Below are positions 36,434 through 44,869 of a DNA stretch of 64,000 bases, in pieces (position 1 is the first letter of the stretch; each line of letters opens with the position of its first letter). The position numbers were made by a program, and so were the translations under genes. The notes under the pieces were generated by a model that saw only the letters and a program-made list of their open reading frames with translations, did not search any database and was not told the DNA's origin. The DNA lies in the NCBI GenBank assembly GCA_017548125.1, contig JAFYNK010000007.1, positions 62,001-126,000 of the forward strand. Reading direction: 5' to 3'. Source of the stretch: Bacteroidales bacterium. Its GTDB lineage: Bacteria; Bacteroidota; Bacteroidia; Bacteroidales; F082.

Positions 36434-37021
36434 TTATTTGCTTTCTTCTTTGATATCTTGAATCCATTGCTCGATGTCGATGGATTTATGTCTGCTTAAT
36501 TCTTTGAATAATGTCTCTGGATTGTCGTTGACGATAATATTGTCGCGATGTTCTTTGCGGATAAAACCTTGGCTTACAGCATGATTGATAAACTGTATCA
36601 TGCTGTCATAATAATTTAATGTGTTGTAAAGAGCTACAGGTTTATCGGAGATGCGTAGTTGGTTCTGCACTGTTATCTCGAAGAGTTCGTCGAGAGTTCC
36701 GAAGCCGCCTGGCATAGCGATGAAAGCGTCAGACTCGCTGATTAGCATCAGCTTACGTTCCGACATGGAATCAACTTCTATCATTTCAGTCACGCCTTCG
36801 TGAGCTATTTCCATATCGGTGATGAGTTTCGGAATTATTCCGACGACGCGTTTTCCTTTTTCCAACATCTTATCGGCGATGATTTTCATGAGGCCGACGT
36901 TGGCGCCGCCATAATATAAAGTGCAGTCGTTTTGAGCAAGGACCTCGCCTAGCTGAGCTGCAGCCTCTTGGTATCTTGGGTCGTTACCCATGCTGCTTCC
37001 GCAAAAAACACATACTTTCAT
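36434..37021 (-). CDS. LOG-family nucleotide 5'-monophosphate phosphoribohydrolase
   Basis: A 195-residue Rossmann-fold protein of the Lonely-guy (TIGR00730) family. It has the N-terminal FCGSSMGNDPRYQEAA and the catalytic pair of motifs in MSERKLMLISESDAFIAMPGGFGTLDELFE, where PGGxGTxxE is diagnostic. Members split the N-glycosidic bond of AMP and other nucleotides, releasing ribose 5-phosphate and the base; in plants they activate cytokinins. It is the first gene of a probable two-gene unit with the kinase/dCMP deaminase, so a nucleotide salvage or clean-up role is plausible. Confidence 0.9.
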   Translation of the reverse strand: MKVCVFCGSSMGNDPRYQEAAAQLGEVLAQNDCTLYYGGANVGLMKIIADKMLEKGKRVVGIIPKLITDMEIAHEGVTEMIEVDSMSERKLMLISESDAFIAMPGGFGTLDELFEITVQNQLRISDKPVALYNTLNYYDSMIQFINHAVSQGFIRKEHRDNIIVNDNPETLFKELSRHKSIDIEQWIQDIKEESK

Positions 37022-37040
37022 TTATGATGATTTTATTTCG

Positions 37041-37048
37041 CAAATATA
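37041..37048 (-). promoter_or_regulatory. Putative -7 box for the LOG gene
   Basis: TATATTTG on the minus strand, 20 nt before the ATG. Confidence 0.6.
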
Positions 37049-37054
37049 ATAAAA

Positions 37055-37089
37055 AAGTCACCAAGTCGCCAAGTTACCAAGACACCAAG
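37055..37089. repeat. AAGTCACC octamer array
   Basis: Four units AAGTCACC, AAGTCGCC, AAGTTACC and AAGACACC followed by AAG, exact eight-base period, between the LOG promoter and the amidohydrolase stop. Confidence 0.9.
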
Positions 37090-37097
37090 AAAAAAAT

Positions 37098-37113
37098 ACT
37101 CCTAACTCCTAAT
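37098..37113. repeat. ACTCCTA heptamer pair overlapping the amidohydrolase stop
   Basis: Two exact ACTCCTA heptamers (37098-37111) that run into the last codons of the M20 gene, so its final residues are encoded by the repeat. Confidence 0.6.
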
Positions 37114-38274
37114 TATTTCAACTATCTTCTCAAAGATATCAACTCCGGTGTCAATGATTTCATCTTCGAAATCATATTTAGGGCTATGAAGAGGCTCATG
37201 TTCCAAGCCGCAGCCCAGACCAAAGAGGCAGACGGGACATGAAGCGCCGAATCGTCCAAAGTCTTCCGACCATGGAAATGGAGCGCTTATCTTGTTGACA
37301 GACAATCTCAGTTCTTGCGCAGATTTCTCTACAATGTCGGTCAGTTTGTCAGAGTTCATCGTAGCGACAAAATCCTCATGGATGCTGTACGAAAATTGCA
37401 GTTTGAACTCTTTGGCAACATATTCGCATAAAGCAATAGTGCTTTCTGTTAATTTATTTAAAGCATTGTTATTCTGACTTCTCAAGGTGAGCCAAATCTC
37501 AGCATGGCCTGGAGTGACGCCAAATGTCTTCTCGCCGATGGAGACATGAGTGACGGTTAAAATTGTGTTGTATTTGTCGCGTTTAAGATTTTCGTATTTT
37601 TTCTGAAACGCATCGAGAAGAGTGGTGACGACAATCTGCGGATTGTTGCCTTTTTCAGGCTGCGACGCATGAGAAGTAGCGCCTTCAAAAATGAGTTTCA
37701 CTCCCTGCGATGCAGAAGCAAAGCATTCTTTCTTCAAGATTATCTGATGCTTGGCATAGCCAGGAAGATTGTGCAAAGCAAAAGCAGCATCTATTCTTAT
37801 GTTCTTGAATTGTTCGTCGTTGATGACTGCTGCTGCGCCTTCACCTGTCTCTTCGGCAGGTTGAAAGAGAAGAATCACGTTGCCTTTTTCAGGACGTTTC
37901 TTTCCGTAACGCATTGCCAGTCCGCATAATATTGCAGTATGACCGTCATGTCCGCAACGATGAGAATATTGATTCTGAACTTTGAACTCTGAGCTCTGAA
38001 CTTTACATTCCGACTTTTGACTTTGGTCATTTGACTTTAGACACTCATATAAAGGAATATTAAGTCCGTCGATGTCGGCTCGCAATAAAATGTTCTTGCC
38101 TTCTTCTTTTCCATTAAAAATTGCGATGATGCCGTAACCGCCAACATTTCTCAAATGAACGTCAGGATTTGTCTTTTCCAAAAAAGCATTGATAATCTTA
38201 TTTGTCTTTTTCTCCTGTCCCGACAATTCTGCATTTTTGTTCAGCTTATATCTTAGTGATTCAAGAACTTTCAT
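37102..38274 (-). CDS. M20 family amidohydrolase with a repeat-encoded insertion
   Basis: A 390-residue metallohydrolase of the M20D type (N-acyl-amino acid or hippurate hydrolases). Zinc-site motifs are present: LRADIDGLNIP, HRCGHDGHTAILCGLA, LLFQPAEETGEGAAAVI and a C-terminal WSEDFGRFG, with HEPLHSPKYDF. Between the two N-terminal motifs, where homologues have roughly 14 residues, there is an extra stretch of about two dozen (KSECKVQSSEFKVQNQYSH and preceding residues) encoded by ten tandem heptamers at 37975-38044. The insertion keeps frame, and the catalytic residues on both sides are intact. It has no signal peptide. The 3' codons also fall in a repeat. Confidence 0.88.
   Translation of the reverse strand: MKVLESLRYKLNKNAELSGQEKKTNKIINAFLEKTNPDVHLRNVGGYGIIAIFNGKEEGKNILLRADIDGLNIPLYECLKSNDQSQKSECKVQSSEFKVQNQYSHRCGHDGHTAILCGLAMRYGKKRPEKGNVILLFQPAEETGEGAAAVINDEQFKNIRIDAAFALHNLPGYAKHQIILKKECFASASQGVKLIFEGATSHASQPEKGNNPQIVVTTLLDAFQKKYENLKRDKYNTILTVTHVSIGEKTFGVTPGHAEIWLTLRSQNNNALNKLTESTIALCEYVAKEFKLQFSYSIHEDFVATMNSDKLTDIVEKSAQELRLSVNKISAPFPWSEDFGRFGASCPVCLFGLGCGLEHEPLHSPKYDFEDEIIDTGVDIFEKIVEIIRS
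37975..38044. repeat. Ten in-frame heptamers inside the amidohydrolase gene
   Basis: Exactly ten seven-base units: CTGAACT, TTGAACT, CTGAGCT, CTGAACT, TTACATT, CCGACTT, TTGACTT, TGGTCAT, TTGACTT, TAGACAC. On the coding strand this gives a seven-residue peptide period (SECKVQS, SEFKVQN). The word AAAGTTCAGAG is shared with the array before aspartate kinase. Confidence 0.88.
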
Positions 38275-38285
38275 GATTTATATCA

Positions 38286-38314
38286 TTAAACTTTAAAACT
38301 TAAACCTTAAACTC
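38286..38314. repeat. TTAAACT array in the amidohydrolase leader
   Basis: TTAAACT, TTAAAACT, TAAACCT and TAAACTC lie between the promoter box at 38328-38335 and the ATG at 38274. Same family as 1081-1123. Confidence 0.75.
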
Positions 38315-38327
38315 ATTCATGTTGACC

Positions 38328-38335
38328 CAAAAGTA
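38328..38335 (-). promoter_or_regulatory. Putative -7 box for the M20 amidohydrolase
   Basis: TACTTTTG on the minus strand, 54 nt before the ATG, divergent from the manA promoter. Confidence 0.5.
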
Positions 38336-38383
38336 AAAATAATTTTTTAATGATTTTAATATTTCTACAAAAAAGAAAAGTAT

Positions 38384-38391
38384 TATCTTTG
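38384..38391 (+). promoter_or_regulatory. Putative -7 box for manA
   Basis: TATCTTTG, 20 nt before the ATG at 38411. Confidence 0.6.
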
Positions 38392-38410
38392 TAGCAATAA
38401 ATTGACGTCA

Positions 38411-39400
38411 ATGAGTATTTTATACCCTTTAAAGTTTACGCCTTCATATTTTGAAAAAATATGGGGTGGTCAACACATTAAAACTATTCTAAACCAAGAC
38501 TTTGGTGATTTAATGAATTGTGGAGAGGCATGGTTGCTCTCAGGCCTTGAAGGTCAGAATAGCATTGTCAGCAACGGCGATTTTGCTGGTGATGAGCTTA
38601 ACGATTTGATAGAAACCTTCATGGGCGACCTCGTAGGTGATGAGATCTTTAACAAATTTGGTGAACGTTTCCCATTATTAATTAAGGTAATAGACCCGTT
38701 GGATAATTTGTCAATCCAGGTGCATCCTGACGATGAACTTGCTCAAAAGATAGATTTATACAATGGCAAAACCGAGATGTGGTATGTCATGCATGCTGAA
38801 AAAGGAGCGCAGCTCGTCTCTGGATTCAACAAAGACGTGACACCTGAGGAATTTGAAAACGCAATAAAAGAAAAGAACGTCGGTGACATGCTCAACTATG
38901 AAGATGTACAAAACGACGATGTGTTCTTCATTCCTGCAAGAAAGATACACGCTCTCGGCGCAGGCTGTATGGTGGCTGAGATTCAACAGACTAGCGACAC
39001 ATCTTACCGCGTATATGACTGGGATAGAATTGACCGCTTTGGAATGCAACGCCAGTTGCACATAGACGAAGCCCTCGCAACAATCAACTTCAAGAAAGAA
39101 GACAGCGGTAAAGTCAAGTATGACAAAAAAATTAAAAATTCAACTGTCAATTTGGTTAGCTGTCCTTATTTTACCACAAACGTAATTAATTTAGACGCTA
39201 AGTCAGCTCTCAAGAAAGACTATTCAGAATTGGATTCTTTCGTCATTTTGATGAGCGTTTCTGGCAGTTTCATCTTGTCATACGAAGGCGGAACAGAACT
39301 CGTCAAAGCTGGTGAATGTATCTTGGTGCCAAATGTAATCAACAAAGTTGATATCATCACAAACGAAGAATGTAAATTATTAGAAGTATATATTGTATAA
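38411..39400 (+). CDS. manA: Type I mannose-6-phosphate isomerase
   Basis: Cupin-fold zinc enzyme that interconverts fructose 6-phosphate and mannose 6-phosphate, feeding GDP-mannose and glycan synthesis. The 329-residue protein has YPLKFTPSYFEKIWGG, the metal motif SIQVHPDDELAQ, KTEMWYVM with the third ligand, and VAEIQQTSDTSYRVYDWDR followed by an arginine-containing active-site loop. This is the compact bacterial form (B. subtilis ManA-like), not the longer E. coli type. The start is ATG 38411; a TTG three codons earlier is less likely. Mannose from this route could supply the Dpm1-like enzyme at 16.6 kb. Confidence 0.93.
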   Translation: MSILYPLKFTPSYFEKIWGGQHIKTILNQDFGDLMNCGEAWLLSGLEGQNSIVSNGDFAGDELNDLIETFMGDLVGDEIFNKFGERFPLLIKVIDPLDNLSIQVHPDDELAQKIDLYNGKTEMWYVMHAEKGAQLVSGFNKDVTPEEFENAIKEKNVGDMLNYEDVQNDDVFFIPARKIHALGAGCMVAEIQQTSDTSYRVYDWDRIDRFGMQRQLHIDEALATINFKKEDSGKVKYDKKIKNSTVNLVSCPYFTTNVINLDAKSALKKDYSELDSFVILMSVSGSFILSYEGGTELVKAGECILVPNVINKVDIITNEECKLLEVYIV

Positions 39401-39419
39401 CTAAATCAAATTAAACACT

Positions 39420-39908
39420 ATGAAAAAGACATTAGTATTATTGTTCTTAAGCGTTCTTTTCTTAGGCGCTAAGGCTCAATCAGATTTGCCAAACGTAACA
39501 TTGAAAAACTTAGATGGCGAAACAATCAACATTACAGAATTAAACAACGATGGCAAACCATTCGTTATGACATTCTGGGCAACATGGTGCGCACCATGCG
39601 TTAAAGAACACAACGCTTTAAGCGAAGTTTATCAAGATTGGCAAGATGAAACAGGCGTTAAAATCTTCGCTGTTTCTATCGACGACTCACGTTCAACTCC
39701 ACGTATCAAACCTTTCGTAGAAGGCAAGGGCTGGGAATTCGACGTTTTATTAGACGTTAACAAAGACTTAGCAAGAGCTATGAACGTAAGCAATCCTCCT
39801 CACACATTCTTGTTCGACGGCAACGGTAAAATGGTTTACCAACACACAGGTTACTTCGAAGGTGCTGAAGACGAACTCTACGAAAAAATTTTGAAACTTG
39901 TTGAATAA
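39420..39908 (+). CDS. TlpA-like periplasmic thioredoxin
   Basis: A 162-residue exported thioredoxin-fold protein. The signal peptide is MKKTLVLLFLSVLFLGAKAQ, cut after residue 18-20, followed by the redox motif Cys57-Ala-Pro-Cys60 in FWATWCAPCVKEH. A typical TlpA/ResA pattern follows, with IKPFVEGKGWEFDVLLDVNKDLA and the cis-proline-type NPPHTFLFD. It would reduce disulfides in the periplasm. It heads a three-gene set with a DUF6029-like barrel and an Omp28-like lipoprotein that also has a CxxC motif. Codon use is strongly biased (GGC, TTC, AAC), suggesting high expression. Confidence 0.9.
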   Translation: MKKTLVLLFLSVLFLGAKAQSDLPNVTLKNLDGETINITELNNDGKPFVMTFWATWCAPCVKEHNALSEVYQDWQDETGVKIFAVSIDDSRSTPRIKPFVEGKGWEFDVLLDVNKDLARAMNVSNPPHTFLFDGNGKMVYQHTGYFEGAEDELYEKILKLVE

Positions 39909-39926
39909 AACAAAATTCTCTAAACA

Positions 39927-41663
39927 ATGAGACGCTTTTTATTATTGTTGGCACTTGTAGCATCTGCTACAGGTTTGTTCGCTCAAGTTGAAACAGCTCA
40001 AATAAACGGCAGTTTCCAGATAGACGGACAATATTATAAAGTTGACGAAGCTATCGGCATCACCTCAGAAACTATAAAAGGACAGAAAGTTGGCCTTAAT
40101 GGTTTCGGTAAAATCAATTATTCATTGGGTAACTTCACCGCTGGCATTCGTTATGAAGCATTCCAAACTCCATTGTCAGGTTTCGATACAAGATTACAAG
40201 GCTTCGGTATCGCTAACTATTACGCATCATACGATAATGGTACAGTAGCAGTTACTCTCGGCGATATCTACGACCAATTCGGCAATGGCTTTATCTTCAG
40301 AACTTACGAAGAATGGGCATTAGGCTTCGACAATGCACTTCGTGGTATGAGAGTTATCTATCGCCCAGCAGCTGGCGTTACTTTGAAAGCTATATTCGGT
40401 AAACAAAGATTATATTGGACAGAATACGGCGATGCAGCAAAAAGAGGTATCGTTCGCGGCATCGACGGCGAATGGGATCTTAACCAAAGCTTCAGCGCAA
40501 TTAGCAGCTCTAAATTCAGAGCAACATTAGGCGGTAGCTTCATAAGCAAATATCAAAAAAATACCAACACAACTTATACAATTCCTGAAAACGTTGGCGC
40601 TTTCGACGGTCGTATCAACTTAGGCTACGGTCGTTTCGCTTTCACAACAGAATATGCATATAAGATCAATGACCCTTCTGCTTTCAATAACTACATATTC
40701 AACGAAGGTCAAGCTATCCTTTCTTCATTGTCATATTCTCAAAAAGGTTTCGGCGTTATCATGCAAGTTAAACGTGTTGACAATATGAGCTTCAAGTCAG
40801 ATTACAAAGGCGTGAAGAACGATTTGGACATCAACTTCATCCCTCCAATCAACTACACTCATACACACAGCCTTCCTGCAATCTATTCTTACGCTACACA
40901 ACCTCTCGGCGAAATGGCAATGCAGTTGCAAGTTAACTACACCATTCCAAAGAACACTGTCATCGGCGGTAAATATGGTACAAAAATCACTCTCGATTTC
41001 AGCCAAGTAAACGACATCAAGAGAAATTACAATCTCGCTGAAGGCCAAGTCGAACCTTCTCATATCGCAGGTAATAGCGGAACAATAGGCTACACATCTC
41101 CATTCTTCGCTGTTGGTGACCGTAAATTCTTCCACGACTTCAACATCGAACTCGAAAGACGTTTGAGCAAGAAATGGAAACTTATCGCTCAATACATCAA
41201 CTTGTATTACGATATGGAAATCATCGAAAACCACCCAGGCGCTAAAGCTGTTGAAGCTAACATCGCTTTCCTTGACTTGTCATACAAAATCACAAGCAAA
41301 CAAAGCATCCGTTTTGAATTACAACACTTATGGGATAACATCAACAGAGGCAACACAACAGAAGAATCTACTTTCGGTCACGAAGACGTTTATAAGAAAA
41401 GAGGTAACTGGGCAGCTGCTTTAGTTGAATATTCTATCGCTCCTAAATGGTTTGTTTCTGTAGCTGACAAATACAACTACGGTAATCCTATCGCTGGCAA
41501 CCGCGACCATTATTACACAGCATCAGTTGGTTATATCAAAGAATCAACAAGAATAACACTCACAGGCGGTCGTCAAAGCGAAGGTATGGTTTGCGTTGGC
41601 GGTGTTTGTCGCGTTGTTCCAGCTTCAAGTGGTATTTCATTATCTATTACAACATCATTCTAA
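39927..41663 (+). CDS. DUF6029-like outer-membrane beta-barrel protein
   Basis: A 578-residue protein with signal peptide MRRFLLLLALVASATGLFAQ. The rest is a run of amphipathic strands with aromatic girdles (LNGFGKINYSLGNFTAGIRYEAF, GIANYYASYDNGTVAVTLGDIYDQFG, KSIRFELQHLW-like strands near the end), and it ends in an aromatic-terminated strand ISLSITTSF, the signature of outer-membrane barrels. I believe it belongs to DUF6029. It lies between the TlpA-like and Omp28-like genes with gaps of 18 and 12 bases, so all three are one transcript. Function is unknown. Confidence 0.82.
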   Translation: MRRFLLLLALVASATGLFAQVETAQINGSFQIDGQYYKVDEAIGITSETIKGQKVGLNGFGKINYSLGNFTAGIRYEAFQTPLSGFDTRLQGFGIANYYASYDNGTVAVTLGDIYDQFGNGFIFRTYEEWALGFDNALRGMRVIYRPAAGVTLKAIFGKQRLYWTEYGDAAKRGIVRGIDGEWDLNQSFSAISSSKFRATLGGSFISKYQKNTNTTYTIPENVGAFDGRINLGYGRFAFTTEYAYKINDPSAFNNYIFNEGQAILSSLSYSQKGFGVIMQVKRVDNMSFKSDYKGVKNDLDINFIPPINYTHTHSLPAIYSYATQPLGEMAMQLQVNYTIPKNTVIGGKYGTKITLDFSQVNDIKRNYNLAEGQVEPSHIAGNSGTIGYTSPFFAVGDRKFFHDFNIELERRLSKKWKLIAQYINLYYDMEIIENHPGAKAVEANIAFLDLSYKITSKQSIRFELQHLWDNINRGNTTEESTFGHEDVYKKRGNWAAALVEYSIAPKWFVSVADKYNYGNPIAGNRDHYYTASVGYIKESTRITLTGGRQSEGMVCVGGVCRVVPASSGISLSITTSF

Positions 41664-41675
41664 ACAGGTTAAAAA

Positions 41676-42536
41676 ATGAAAAAATTATTAAGCATATTAG
41701 CAGTTTCATTCTTGATGATGGGAATGGTTGCATGTGATATAATTGACGAAAAAGATTACATCATAAACAATGGTGGTGGTACAACACCATCAGAACCAGG
41801 TGATCCAAATCCAGGTGAAACAGGTGAGTTCATAACAGCTAAATGTGTTCTTTTGGAAGATTACACAGGCGTAAGATGTAACAACTGTCCTGCAGCTGGT
41901 GAAATAGCATTGAACTTACAAGCACAATACGGACATAGTGTTGTTGTTCTCGGCGTTCACTCTGGCTTCTTGTCAATGCCAATCGGTGGTTATCCTAACT
42001 TCAAAACTACAGAAGGCGACGCTTGGTATAACTTCTTCGGATTCGACAGTAACCCTATCGGAACTGTTAACCGTAAACTCAATGGCGGCGTTTATGCTTT
42101 CCCTTCAACAGAATGGACTGATGCTGTCGCTTCAACTCTTCAAGAAGAATCTACAGTCGGAATGGCTTCTAATGTTCAATATGATGCAGCAACTCGTAAC
42201 TTGACAGTTGATATTACTTCTAAGGCTTTAGCTGAATTGTCAGACATATACAGTCTTACAGTTTGTATCATGGAGGACAGCATCGTTGGTAAACAACTTT
42301 TGCCAACTGGTGATGATGAAAACTATATGCATCGTCATGTCTTCCGTAAGACTTTGAACGGCACATGGGGTGAAGAGCTTAATACATCTGCTATTGCTCC
42401 AGAAGAACAAATCAAGAAGTCATATTCAGTTACTTTGGACGAAGCTTATAACGCAGATCAATGCTACATCATCGCTTATGTAGCAAACAGCGATACTAAA
42501 GAAGTTCTTCAAGTAATTGAGAAGAAAATTAAATAA
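41676..42536 (+). CDS. Omp28-related outer-membrane lipoprotein
   Basis: A 286-residue lipoprotein with lipobox MVAC (Cys20). A linker rich in Gly, Pro and Thr follows, then a thioredoxin-like domain with VLLEDYTGVRCNNCPAAGE, where Cys68 and Cys71 form a CxxC. The best-known relative is P. gingivalis Omp28, a surface antigen proposed as an adhesin. The C-terminal half is beta-rich (LTVCIMEDSIVGKQ, YMHRHVFRKTLNGTWG). Sharing an operon with a TlpA-like reductase suggests that its CxxC is redox-active and that the TlpA protein may keep it reduced; this is inference. Confidence 0.88.
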   Translation: MKKLLSILAVSFLMMGMVACDIIDEKDYIINNGGGTTPSEPGDPNPGETGEFITAKCVLLEDYTGVRCNNCPAAGEIALNLQAQYGHSVVVLGVHSGFLSMPIGGYPNFKTTEGDAWYNFFGFDSNPIGTVNRKLNGGVYAFPSTEWTDAVASTLQEESTVGMASNVQYDAATRNLTVDITSKALAELSDIYSLTVCIMEDSIVGKQLLPTGDDENYMHRHVFRKTLNGTWGEELNTSAIAPEEQIKKSYSVTLDEAYNADQCYIIAYVANSDTKEVLQVIEKKIK

Positions 42537-42557
42537 CTAAGGCTTTTGGCTATTGAA

Positions 42558-42592
42558 CTAAAGTCGTGGAGATTTTTCTTCACGACTTTTTT
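42558..42592 (+). terminator. Terminator of the thiol operon
   Basis: Stem AAAGTCGTG (42560-42568) with CACGACTTT (42581-42589), then a T tract; 22 bases after the Omp28-like stop. Confidence 0.85.
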
Positions 42593-42716
42593 ATTTAAGG
42601 TGACTTATATAATTTTACCTCAAATAACAAATATGGAAAATGCTAAAGCAATATGGATTCAACTGCATTCATAATTGGTTTTGGGGTAAACAAGTATATC
42701 GTTCACATTATTTTAT

Positions 42717-42724
42717 TACCTTTG
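42717..42724 (+). promoter_or_regulatory. Putative -7 box for the vWA-like membrane protein
   Basis: TACCTTTG, 30 nt before the ATG at 42754. Confidence 0.6.
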
Positions 42725-42753
42725 CAAATAATTAGAAACAATAGGAATCTGAT

Positions 42754-44817
42754 ATGTGGATGGTCATAACAGCAATAATTACAGGACTTTGCTATGCTTC
42801 GCTTTTGTATCTTTTCAATAAAAGCCAGCATTATGGCAAAACACTTGCTACAATACTCTTCATCTTGAGAACTGCTGCCGTAGGAATATTGATTATGCTT
42901 TTCTTCAATCCATACATCAAAAAGAAAAACACCAAGATAGAACCTGCTACAATCATTATCGCTCAAGACAACTCAAATTCTTTAACCCTTACTAAAGATT
43001 CCATTTTTTACAAAGAGAAATATCCACTCATATTAGATACATTAATTAATGATCTTGAGGAAAATTACATTGTTGACAAATATCTTTTTGGAAATGAAGT
43101 AAAAGAGTTCACGGTAATAGATTATAAAGATTATTACACTGATTTTCATGAAGTTTTAAACGACATCAAAAAAAAATACTATAAAAAGAATGTAGGTGCT
43201 GTCGTTCTTCTTTCCGATGGTATTTGTAATAAGTCATACCTTCCAGAACAAAACGTTGAATCGTATCCTTTCCCAATTTATACAGTAACATTAGGAGACA
43301 CAGTGAGTTACCCTGATTTTTATATCAAAGATGTTTTCTATAACAAAACGACTCCTTCCAACACAACGTTTCCTTTAAGAATTACGGCAAATGCAAATAA
43401 CTGCCGTAACAAACAAATGAAAATCAAGATTTTAGTTAATAATGACATTGTTGAAGAAACTGATATTCAAGTTAATTCCAATAGATTTTCTAGGACATTA
43501 GATTTTAATATAAATTCTGAAAACGAAGGTATAAAACAAATCGACGTTAAAATAGAAACGGTTGAAAACGAGCATATTACAAATAATAATAACAAAAGGT
43601 TTTTCATAGAAGTCATCAACAAACAATACAAGGTTTTATTTTATGCCAAATCGCCACACCCAGATTTAGGAAGTCTTAAAAACATTCTTGGCGACCATTT
43701 TGAAGTAGAAACCATTTTCAATGATGATGAAATTCCTGATTTGAAAGATTACGACATTCTTTTCCTACATCAGATTCCTTATTACGGAATGAATAATTAC
43801 GAATACCTAAAAGAAAAATTAGGAAAAAACAAAAACATTCCGATTTTTTATATCGTAGGTGAAAGTACTGATTTTAAATTATTTAACGATTTACAAAACT
43901 CAATGCAAATAACACAAAGCGCTGTTAAAAGCATACTTGATATCAAACCGCATTACAATCAGAATTTTGGTCTTTTCACCATCAATAATGAAGTAATAGA
44001 AGCAGCGAACACATTTCCACCACTTTCTTTGCCGCACTTGGATTTTTCATTAAGTTCTAACCACGACATGCTTCTACAGATGAGTATCAATGATGTTTTA
44101 ACACAGGCTCCATTATTGAGTTTCACAACCGACAATGAAGGACGCAAGAGCGCATATCTTTTAGGAACTGGCATCTGGAGATGGAAATTATATAACTATT
44201 ATAAGGAAAAGAGCCACGATAACTTTGAAGAATTGATAACCAAATCCGTAAAATATCTTTTAACAGAAAAAGACAAAGAGTTTATTATCAATTATAAAGA
44301 AAACTATTTCAACAACGAACCTATTATTTTCACCGCAGATTTAAAAAATCCTTCACAAGAACTAACAAACGTTCCTGATTTAGAAATCAAGATCATAAAC
44401 AGACACACAAAAGATATTTACGAATATAACTTTTCAAAGAAAGATAAGTCGTATTATTTGAATATCAATAACTTGCCAGAAGGTATTTATAATTTTATGG
44501 CAAAAGCTGAACATGGAGGAAAGAAATATCTGGAAAACGGCAATTTCTCAGTGATTAACATTGGCGCTGAAGCACAAGATTTAGTTGCAGATGCACACAG
44601 AATGAGATTGTTAGCATCACTTACTGAAGGTAAAAATTTTAGCATCGACGAATTGGATAAAATAGTAGAAGCACTTGAAAATGACGAAAGTATAACGTCA
44701 ATTATGAGAGAAGAGACAAATTATAAAGATTTAATCAACATAAAATCGATATTTTTTGTAATTTTATCGCTCGTTACAATCGAGTGGATTCTAAGAAAAA
44801 TGTTTGGAGCATATTGA
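42754..44817 (+). CDS. Membrane protein with vWA-like periplasmic region
   Basis: A 687-residue protein with two N-terminal transmembrane helices (WMVITAIITGLCYASLLYLF, ILFILRTAAVGILIMLFF) and one at the C-terminus (IFFVILSLVTIEWILRKMF). The region after the second helix (ATIIIAQDNSNSLTL to GAVVLLSDGICNKS) resembles a von Willebrand A domain with a DxSxS-like site (QDNSNS), followed by Ig-like and glutamine-amidotransferase-like modules (YKVLFYAKSPHPDLGSLKNIL, DYDILFLHQIP). Similar proteins occur near Bat genes in Bacteroidota. No bat or moxR gene is next to it, and the function is unknown. Confidence 0.65.
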   Translation: MWMVITAIITGLCYASLLYLFNKSQHYGKTLATILFILRTAAVGILIMLFFNPYIKKKNTKIEPATIIIAQDNSNSLTLTKDSIFYKEKYPLILDTLINDLEENYIVDKYLFGNEVKEFTVIDYKDYYTDFHEVLNDIKKKYYKKNVGAVVLLSDGICNKSYLPEQNVESYPFPIYTVTLGDTVSYPDFYIKDVFYNKTTPSNTTFPLRITANANNCRNKQMKIKILVNNDIVEETDIQVNSNRFSRTLDFNINSENEGIKQIDVKIETVENEHITNNNNKRFFIEVINKQYKVLFYAKSPHPDLGSLKNILGDHFEVETIFNDDEIPDLKDYDILFLHQIPYYGMNNYEYLKEKLGKNKNIPIFYIVGESTDFKLFNDLQNSMQITQSAVKSILDIKPHYNQNFGLFTINNEVIEAANTFPPLSLPHLDFSLSSNHDMLLQMSINDVLTQAPLLSFTTDNEGRKSAYLLGTGIWRWKLYNYYKEKSHDNFEELITKSVKYLLTEKDKEFIINYKENYFNNEPIIFTADLKNPSQELTNVPDLEIKIINRHTKDIYEYNFSKKDKSYYLNINNLPEGIYNFMAKAEHGGKKYLENGNFSVINIGAEAQDLVADAHRMRLLASLTEGKNFSIDELDKIVEALENDESITSIMREETNYKDLINIKSIFFVILSLVTIEWILRKMFGAY

Positions 44818-44869
44818 TTGTAAATAGCATTTAAGGAAATTATTATTAACAATTTAAAAATATTAAGAA

